Source: Parapusillimonas granuli (GTDB lineage: Bacteria; Pseudomonadota; Gammaproteobacteria; Burkholderiales; Burkholderiaceae_B). Taken from it: a stretch of DNA of 64,000 nucleotides. Positions 60,077 to 64,000 of this stretch are shown here, piece by piece; the stretch's first letter is position 1, and every line of letters starts with the position of its first letter. Both the position numbers and the translations under genes were made by a program. The notes below the pieces were generated by a model. That model saw nothing but the letters and a program-made list of their open reading frames with translations, did not search any database and had not been told where the DNA came from. The stretch spans positions 273,037 to 337,036 of the forward strand of contig NZ_JACCEM010000006.1 of NCBI RefSeq assembly GCF_013416525.1. Reading direction: 5' to 3'.

Positions 60077-60979
60077 GTGGCGATTGACTTGATTGACTTG
60101 ATTGACTTACGGGCAGCGTTCGAGAACGAACCGCCCGCACTAGACTTTATTTGGCCGGGCTTCCTTGCTGGGACAGTAGGCGCGTTGGTGGCTCCCGGAG
60201 CCACGGGTAAGAGCTTCTGGGCGCTGGAAGCGGCAATGTCGGTTGCCTGTGCTGCAACTGTTGAAAGCAGAGCGGCCGGTGGTGACTTGGTAGGGCTTGC
60301 ACCTGCGAAAGCTGGCCGCGTCGTCTATTACGCCGGAGAAGACCCCAAGCCAGCGCTGATTGGGCGAATTCACTCTGTTGGCAAACACCTCGGTCAAGAA
60401 GCTCGCGCAGCCATCATAGAAAACCTCATGGTCGTGCCGATCATGGGAAAACTAATGGACGTCACGAAGAAAAATAAACGGTCCCAGATAATCAAGCAAT
60501 GCGAAGGCGCTCGGCTAATCGTTCTGGACACATTGAGCCGTATTCATACCCTTGATGAGAATAGCAACGGCGATATGGCCCGGCTTGTCGCCATGCTTGA
60601 GGAAATTGCGACCATTACTAAAGCGTCAGTGCTTTATCTGCACCATGTCAGCAAAGGCAGCGCCCGCGACGGGCAGGCCGATCAGCAACAGGCAGTACGT
60701 GGTGCGTCGGCTCTTGTCGATAATCCCCGATGGTGCGGTTTTGTCGCCAAGATGACTGAAAAAGAAGCGTTGAACCATACTGACCGCGTCTACGACCGAC
60801 AGCCTATCGGGGAAAACCGCCGGAAGTTCTTTGTTCGTTTTGGTGTCAGCAAACAGAACTATGCCGAAATTGACGACGATCGCTGGTATCAGCGTCATGA
60901 CGGCGGCGTGTTGCTGCCGGTGGAGTTATTGGACACTAAGCAGGACGGCGGAAAGGGGCGTCAACGTGAGCAAGCATGA
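60077..60979 (+). CDS. repA: RepA-like hexameric helicase (IncQ plasmid type)
   Basis: 300 aa, GTG start. It aligns by eye almost end to end with the RSF1010 RepA sequence as I remember it: PPALDFIWPGFLAGTVGALVAPGATGKS (Walker A at 39-46), YYAGEDP (E88), LIVLDTLSRIH (Walker B, D151), LYLHHVSKGSA, DQQQAVRGASALVDNPRW and RRKFFVRFGVSKQNYAEI..RW..RHDGGVL. RepA unwinds DNA at oriV with RepC and RepB'. It is slightly longer than the roughly 280 aa of RSF1010 RepA. Its 3' end overlaps repC by 14 nt, as in IncQ plasmids. Confidence 0.93.
   Translation: MAIDLIDLIDLRAAFENEPPALDFIWPGFLAGTVGALVAPGATGKSFWALEAAMSVACAATVESRAAGGDLVGLAPAKAGRVVYYAGEDPKPALIGRIHSVGKHLGQEARAAIIENLMVVPIMGKLMDVTKKNKRSQIIKQCEGARLIVLDTLSRIHTLDENSNGDMARLVAMLEEIATITKASVLYLHHVSKGSARDGQADQQQAVRGASALVDNPRWCGFVAKMTEKEALNHTDRVYDRQPIGENRRKFFVRFGVSKQNYAEIDDDRWYQRHDGGVLLPVELLDTKQDGGKGRQREQA
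60082..60108 (+). repeat. repA: Three tandem 9-bp repeats at the repA 5' end
   Basis: GATTGACTT is repeated exactly three times (60082, 60091, 60100), giving an in-frame IDL-IDL-IDL run at residues 3-11 of RepA. Multiples of 9 keep the frame, so copy number could vary by slippage without killing the gene. It may also act as a translation-initiation or binding element. Confidence 0.8.
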
Positions 60980-61865
60980 CTTGACTCACGCCCGGCACGA
61001 CCCGGTGCATTGTCTGGCACCCGGTCTGTTCCGTAGCCTAAAGAAAGGAGAGCGCAAGCACAGCAAGCTCGACGTGGTATATGACTACGGCAATGGCAAG
61101 CGTATCGAGTTCAGTGGCCCGGAACCATTGGGAGCCGACGATCTCCGCATTTTGCAAGGATTAGTGGCAATGGCCGGGCCTTCTGGGCTTGTGCTTTCTC
61201 CCGATCCTCAGACAGAAGCCGGTCGGCAGCTGCGGCTATTTCTCGAACCTAAGTGGGAAGCCGTCCAGCAGGATGCGATGGTGGTCAAGGGTAGCTATCG
61301 GTCGCTGGCCCGTGAGGTTGGCTACGCGGATATCGACAATACTAGGCCAGTACGCGATTGCATTGAGAGGCTCTGGAAAGTCTCTATCATTGCGCAAAAT
61401 GGAAGGAAGCGGCAGGGCTTCCGATTGCTGTCCGAGTACGCAAGTGATGAGCAGGACGGCAAGCTGTATGTGGCATTGAACCCTCTTATTGCTCGCGCAA
61501 TCATGGGCGGGCAGCACATCCGCATAGACATGGCCGAAGTTAGGAAGCTACAGACCGACCCCGCCCGCCTGATTCATCAACGACTATGCGGCTGGATTGA
61601 CCTCGGTAAGTCGGGGCGGGTAGAGCTGGACACGCTATGCGGCTATGTTTGGCCGGATGCACCGACGAACCCGAATACCATCAAAAAACGCCGCCAGACG
61701 GCACGCAAGGCGCTGGCCGAGCTTGCTGCCGTGGGTTGGAAGCTGGACGAGTATGCTAAGGGCAAATGGGAAATCGGGCGACCCAAGGCATCCGACTGTA
61801 ACGCTGCTCCCCCCTGTTTAACGGCACCCCACCCCCTGTTTAACAGTACCCAACCCCCTGTTTAA
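60966..61865 (+). CDS. repC: RepC-like iteron-binding replication initiator (IncQ type)
   Basis: 299 aa from GTG 60966, inside the end of repA. The match to remembered RSF1010 RepC is very close: HDPVHCLAPGLFRSLKKGERKHSKLD, RIEFSGPEPLGADDLRILQGLVAMAGPSGL, RLFLEPKWEAV, CIERLWKVSIIAQNGRKRQGFRLLSEYASDE and HQRLCGWID..LCGYVWP. RepC binds the 20-22-bp iterons of oriV and opens the origin. After RPKA, where RSF1010 RepC ends, this protein has about 24 more residues with three Pro-rich repeats encoded by the iterons. No repB/mobA primase-relaxase is seen in the window. Confidence 0.93.
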   Translation: MSKHDLTHARHDPVHCLAPGLFRSLKKGERKHSKLDVVYDYGNGKRIEFSGPEPLGADDLRILQGLVAMAGPSGLVLSPDPQTEAGRQLRLFLEPKWEAVQQDAMVVKGSYRSLAREVGYADIDNTRPVRDCIERLWKVSIIAQNGRKRQGFRLLSEYASDEQDGKLYVALNPLIARAIMGGQHIRIDMAEVRKLQTDPARLIHQRLCGWIDLGKSGRVELDTLCGYVWPDAPTNPNTIKKRRQTARKALAELAAVGWKLDEYAKGKWEIGRPKASDCNAAPPCLTAPHPLFNSTQPPV

Positions 61866-61873
61866 CGGCACCC
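61810..61873 (+). repeat. Three 20-bp iterons with 22-bp period (candidate oriV)
   Basis: CCCCCTGTTTAACGGCACCC at 61810-61829 and again, identical, at 61854-61873; the middle copy at 61832-61851 differs at three positions (CCCCCTGTTTAACAGTACCC). Each is followed by a 2-nt spacer, so starts are exactly 22 bp apart, two helical turns. IncQ origins have 20-22-bp tandem iterons bound by RepC. Here they overlap the repC 3' end and stop codon (61863-61865). Confidence 0.85.
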
Positions 61874-61934
61874 GGCCGGTTTCTGAAAACCCAGCAACGG
61901 CGGGCCTTTGCGGGCCATTCGCAAATTCCATCCA

Positions 61935-61984
61935 AGATTCTCTAAGAATCTCCATCATGCGCGCGAAGCGCCGCGCCTTGATGG
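61935..61984. other. Stem-loops downstream of the iterons
   Basis: AGATTCT-CTA-AGAATCT (61935-61951) is a perfect 7-bp hairpin. Directly after it, CCATCA..GCGCG (61952-61963) pairs with CGCGC..TGATGG (61972-61984) as an 11-bp stem with a small bulge. IncQ origins have two hairpin priming sites (ssiA/ssiB) beside the iterons; these stems are candidates by position only. No gene is seen in 61866-62053. Confidence 0.45.
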
Positions 61985-62053
61985 CGCAGCTCATCGCTTG
62001 CTGCTCTTGGTCGGCCTACGGCCGTTGGGCACCAAAAAGGGAAGGGCGACGGT

Positions 62054-62368
62054 CTAGGCCCCTGCGGCCGGTGCGGCCCCGCCGTGGGTCGGTTTGAAGG
62101 CAAGCCGCAGGCCAAGCGCCTGAGCGACTTTCACCACGGTTGCGAGGCTCGGATTGCCGTCGCCTGAAAGGGCCTTGTCCAGCCCTTGGCGGCTCATTCC
62201 CACGTCGCGGGCAAGCTGGCTAAGGTTGCGGGCACGGGCCACGTCTCCAAGTGCCGCCGCGATCAGTGCGGGGTCGCCGTCCTCCATCACGGCATCGAGA
62301 TAGGCCGCAATATCGTCTTCGGTCTTGAGATAGTCCGCCGTATCGTAACGGCTGAATTTGACTTCCAT
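62054..62368 (-). CDS. HigA-like antitoxin (addiction module antidote, HTH_XRE)
   Basis: 104 aa from ATG 62368 (MEVKFSRYDTADYLKTEDD), with AAGGAG 8 nt upstream. The Y-D-x-A-x-YL-x-x-x-x-D-I-A-x-YL..A-x-x-x-D opening and the helix-turn-helix LSQLARDVGMSRQGLDKALSGDGNPSLATVVKVAQALGL are typical of the antidotes paired with Gp49/HigB-like killers. It should neutralise the upstream toxin and repress their promoter. It starts 5 nt behind the toxin stop, giving the toxin-first order of higBA modules. Confidence 0.92.
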   Translation of the reverse strand: MEVKFSRYDTADYLKTEDDIAAYLDAVMEDGDPALIAAALGDVARARNLSQLARDVGMSRQGLDKALSGDGNPSLATVVKVAQALGLRLAFKPTHGGAAPAAGA

Positions 62369-62373
62369 CTTGG

Positions 62374-62670
62374 TCACTCCTTCCACTGCGCTGCAATGGT
62401 CTTGGCTAGGGCAATGTCCCGCTCCTGACTGCTCTTGTCGCCTCCACAAAGCAGCAGCACCACCAAGGGGCCGCGCCGCATGAAATAGACGCGATAGCCG
62501 GGGCCGTGGTCGATCCTCATTTCCGACAAGCCTTCGCCTACCGGCTTCACGTCACCGGGGTTGCCAAGGCTCAAGCGCCGAATGCGCGCCTCGATCCTCG
62601 CACGGGCCTGACGATCACGAAGGCCGACAAGCCAGCGGTCGAATAGGTCGGTTTTTATTAGCTCGATCAT
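62374..62670 (-). CDS. HigB/RelE-superfamily toxin (addiction module killer)
   Basis: 98 aa. The sequence FDRWLVGLRDRQARARIEARIRRLSLGNPGDVKPVGEGLSEMRIDHGPGYRVYFMRRGPLVVLLLCGGDKSSQERDIALAK is the standard Gp49/HigB-like killer pattern, with the conserved ELRI-x-x-GPGYR-VYF and GGDKSSQ-x-x-DI-x-x-A blocks. RelE-superfamily toxins cut mRNA on the ribosome. No SD precedes the ATG; the promoter position predicts a transcript that starts at the ATG itself. Confidence 0.93.
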   Translation of the reverse strand: MIELIKTDLFDRWLVGLRDRQARARIEARIRRLSLGNPGDVKPVGEGLSEMRIDHGPGYRVYFMRRGPLVVLLLCGGDKSSQERDIALAKTIAAQWKE

Positions 62671-62718
62671 GTGTCAACTATAGTTGCTAATTGGGCGTGT
62701 GTCAACTGTAGTTGCTAA
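62671..62718. promoter_or_regulatory. Two palindromic direct repeats: toxin-antitoxin operators
   Basis: GTGTCAACTATAGTTGCTAA (62671-62690) and GTGTCAACTGTAGTTGCTAA (62699-62718) differ at one base. Each contains a 12-bp palindrome (CAACTATAGTTG; CAACTGTAGTTG), and the centres are 28 bp apart. One covers the -10 and the other the -35 of the toxin promoter, the usual arrangement for autorepression by an antitoxin dimer. Confidence 0.85.
62677..62705 (-). promoter_or_regulatory. Sigma-70 promoter of the toxin-antitoxin operon (leaderless)
   Basis: On the minus strand TTGACA (62705-62700), a 17-nt spacer and TATAGT (62682-62677) form a near-consensus promoter. Six nt separate the -10 from the A of the toxin ATG (62670), so the predicted first transcribed base is that A. 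Confidence 0.85.
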
Positions 62719-63067
62719 CACTAAGCCGGCTGCCGCAGGGAGCCTTCCTTTGGTGCCAGATTTTACGCGCCCGACGCTTTTGTCCGGCACAGCCGGGAGT
62801 AGCCCGTGGATTACCCACCACGCCATTTGCACCTGGTCAGACCCAGGAAGGGCAAAGAACGATCAGGCACCAAAAAAAGGGCGAGGCAGCGCCAAGACTG
62901 GCTAATGAGCTGTAAATGCGTCGCAAAATGGCCATGTATGGCCCACAGGCGTGTTTTTTCACCACCTCCTATGGGGTTATAGCGCCCGGCACGAAAAATT
63001 CAGTAGAGCGAGATACAGGCCGTTTTTGCGGTGTGTAATAGACGGAGCTGCTGCGGCAGGAAAACAA
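62719..63067. other. Gene-poor stretch upstream of the toxin gene
   Basis: No convincing gene: two plus-strand reading frames of about 70 codons (62684-62905, 62712-62915) overlap each other and lack ribosome sites and recognisable sequence. It holds GGCCAT-GT-ATGGCC (62930-62943), and GGCACC-A-run-GG at 62866-62880, which echoes 62028-62040 on the other side of the toxin-antitoxin pair. I looked for an IncQ-type oriT core and did not find one. Confidence 0.6.
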
Positions 63068-63089
63068 AACCCCGCGCTCAGGCGGGGTT
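63068..63089 (-). terminator. Intrinsic terminator of the minus-strand small-gene pair
   Basis: Read on the minus strand, AACCCCGC - CTGAGC - GCGGGGTT is followed by TTGTTTT, a perfect 8-bp stem with a T-rich tail. It lies 26 nt after the stop of the 63116-63442 gene and should end its transcript. Confidence 0.85.
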
Positions 63090-63115
63090 GTGGGTGATGG
63101 AACTGGCTGTGCTCG

Positions 63116-63442
63116 TCAGCGATTGATGACCCTGCCTCGCTGCCGTTCTTCCTCTTCCATCTGAAGGATGGCCATTCTCACACGCTCTACCAGTACCACT
63201 TGATTCTTGCTGCCGAACAGTGGCATGCGATTAAGCATACCCATGCCGCCGTAGAAATGCGCAGCGGCAGGCAGAGCCAATCGGTTCACCCGATGCTGTA
63301 GTGCCGTGTACTGCTTATCCAGTGCATCGAGCTGCGGGCCAAAGCCTTTGCGTCGGAGCCATTGGCCAAGCGCCCACATACCAATACCGAGAACAAAAAA
63401 GCCGCCGAGCATCATCAGGCCAAAAAATATATCGTTCATCAT
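63116..63442 (-). CDS. Small membrane protein of unknown function
   Basis: 108 aa from ATG 63442 (GGAG 8 nt upstream; a second ATG follows at once). One clear membrane helix at about 5-28 (IFFGLMMLGGFFVLGIGMWALGQWL), then a basic RRKGFGPQ, a helical region with LDALDKQYTALQHRVNRL, and a charged end (ILQMEEEERQRGRVINR). I do not recognise the family. It begins 2 nt after the stop of the upstream minus-strand gene and is followed by a terminator, so the two form an operon. Confidence 0.7.
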   Translation of the reverse strand: MMNDIFFGLMMLGGFFVLGIGMWALGQWLRRKGFGPQLDALDKQYTALQHRVNRLALPAAAHFYGGMGMLNRMPLFGSKNQVVLVERVRMAILQMEEEERQRGRVINR

Positions 63443-63444
63443 GA

Positions 63445-63879
63445 TTACGTCTCCGATTGAGAGTTAACACTAGAAGCCATGCCGGGCACATTGAGCGCGC
63501 CGACGTCTCCGGTGCTAGTGGTGTCCGATGTCGGACGAATAATGTTGGATTCCGCTTGTGCTGTCGGTTCCGCGCCGTCGTCAGGCGCTGGACTGTCACC
63601 GCCGGGGACTGGAGGGGGAGACCCGGTACCGCCGAGCGAAAGCCCGTGGGAGCTTTCCATGCCCGGTACGCTGATAGCGCCCAGCACGCCAAGCGCCCGT
63701 GTGGCCACCTCGGCGCCCTGCGCAACAGCCTTGCCGTTGCCGCCAGTCCCTTCTTTTGGTGTCATCTGCCGTTGCTGCGCGACGGCTTGCTGGTCCATAT
63801 CGTCGTCACCGCCCTTCGCAGCTTTTCCGGCCTGTTTGGCGGCTTGCTTCAAGCCGCTGCCTGCTTCTTGGCTTGTCAT
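63445..63879 (-). CDS. Hypothetical low-complexity protein
   Basis: 144 aa from ATG 63879 (GGA 6 nt upstream). No membrane segment or signal peptide. The N-terminus is Lys/Ala-rich (GLKQAAKQAGKAAKGGDDDMDQQAVAQQ) and the rest is Gly/Pro/Ser/Thr-rich and probably unstructured; GALNVPGMASS and GAISVPGMESS are a repeated motif 50 residues apart. No family recognised. It is the first gene of a pair with the small membrane protein, and divergent from a possible gene at 63947. Confidence 0.55.
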   Translation of the reverse strand: MTSQEAGSGLKQAAKQAGKAAKGGDDDMDQQAVAQQRQMTPKEGTGGNGKAVAQGAEVATRALGVLGAISVPGMESSHGLSLGGTGSPPPVPGGDSPAPDDGAEPTAQAESNIIRPTSDTTSTGDVGALNVPGMASSVNSQSET

Positions 63880-63946
63880 CGGTCATCCAATAATCCCCAG
63901 TTGGGATCATTGAAAATTCCCCACCTGCTTTTCGGAGATAAAGCAG

Positions 63947-64000
63947 ATGGATACTCAGATGAATTGGAACCAGCGCATCATGGCAGCTCATGCCAAGCCT
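63947..64000 (+). CDS. Possible gene start cut by the window edge
   Basis: ATG 63947 with GGAG 9 nt upstream opens a frame, MDTQMNWNQRIMAAHAKP, that stays open to the end of the window (18 codons). Too little is visible to name it. It is divergent from the 63445-63879 gene with 67 bp between them, room for a promoter. Confidence 0.4.
   Translation, partial: MDTQMNWNQRIMAAHAKP

Larger units (their letters stand above)
58031..64000 (+). mobile_element. guaA-integrated genomic island with IncQ-like replication module (left part)
   Basis: From the end of guaA to the window edge the sequence changes character: lower GC, longer gaps and no core genes. Contents in order: terminator, repeat-rich leader, P4-type integrase, AlpA-like regulator, IncQ-like repA and repC with iterons, stem-loops, a HigBA-like toxin-antitoxin pair, and three small genes of unknown function. 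The layout (integrase next to guaA, then xis-like gene) fits an integrative element that used the guaA 3' end as attB. The right boundary is not in the window, so size, cargo and mobility genes are unknown. Confidence 0.85.

Noticed and set aside
61810..61873. Possible CRISPR array
   Set aside because: Only three repeats with 2-nt spacers, overlapping a coding end and no cas genes; the geometry is that of replication iterons.
62684..62915. Two overlapping plus-strand frames upstream of the toxin gene
   Set aside because: No ribosome site or recognisable sequence, and they run through the toxin-antitoxin operator.
62719..63067. IncQ-type oriT
   Set aside because: I searched by eye for a TAAGTGCGCCCT-like nick core near the replication genes and found none; it may lie outside the window.
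63902..63911. TGGGATCATT as a right attachment site
   Set aside because: It matches the guaA end (58039-58048) over 10 bp only and in inverted orientation, whereas attL and attR should be direct repeats.

Overview
The window looks like a chromosome segment from a betaproteobacterium of the family Alcaligenaceae (Bordetella/Achromobacter relatives). The evidence is a high-GC sequence with dense coding, three tripartite-tricarboxylate (Bug-type) periplasmic receptors scattered among catabolic operons, and Burkholderiales-type housekeeping genes. Species cannot be fixed from the sequence alone. It ends in a horizontally acquired island of visibly lower GC.

Positions 1-12.4 kb are mostly core genes: the end of erpA, a double-domain methylglyoxal-synthase-like protein, a DUF2799 lipoprotein, lysS, an SDR overlapping prfB (with its programmed frameshift), a chemotaxis receptor, a YhaO/YhaN (SbcDC-like) nuclease-ATPase pair and a hemerythrin-like protein. 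Positions 12.6-39.2 kb are transport and catabolism: an NMT1/SsuA-type ABC importer; an AtuA-type locus with a divergent LysR regulator; a serine acetyltransferase; two DMT exporters; an HxlR-SCP2 regulator facing a SnoaL-VOC fusion; recJ, lolCD and tatD; an FAH-family hydrolase plus Bug receptor facing a GntR regulator; and a LacI-controlled operon with a ThDP enzyme, two SDRs and a Bug receptor. Several divergent promoters carry clean palindromes suited to their regulators.

Positions 39.3-58.0 kb hold comEC, a complete branched-chain 2-oxoacid dehydrogenase operon (E1 alpha, E1 beta, E2, E3), an alpha/beta hydrolase, a PHP phosphatase, greB, and purL, guaB and guaA. An MFS gene on the other strand separates guaB from guaA.

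From the last codons of guaA (58.03 kb) to the right edge lies an integrated element: a P4-type tyrosine integrase, an AlpA-like regulator, RepA and RepC proteins very like those of IncQ plasmids, three 20-bp iterons at an exact 22-bp period inside the 3' end of repC, stem-loops behind them, a HigBA-like toxin-antitoxin pair whose promoter predicts a leaderless toxin mRNA, and three small genes of unknown function. The right end, and any relaxase or primase gene, lies outside the window. This IncQ-like replicon module inside a guaA-targeting island is the most interesting part of the window.
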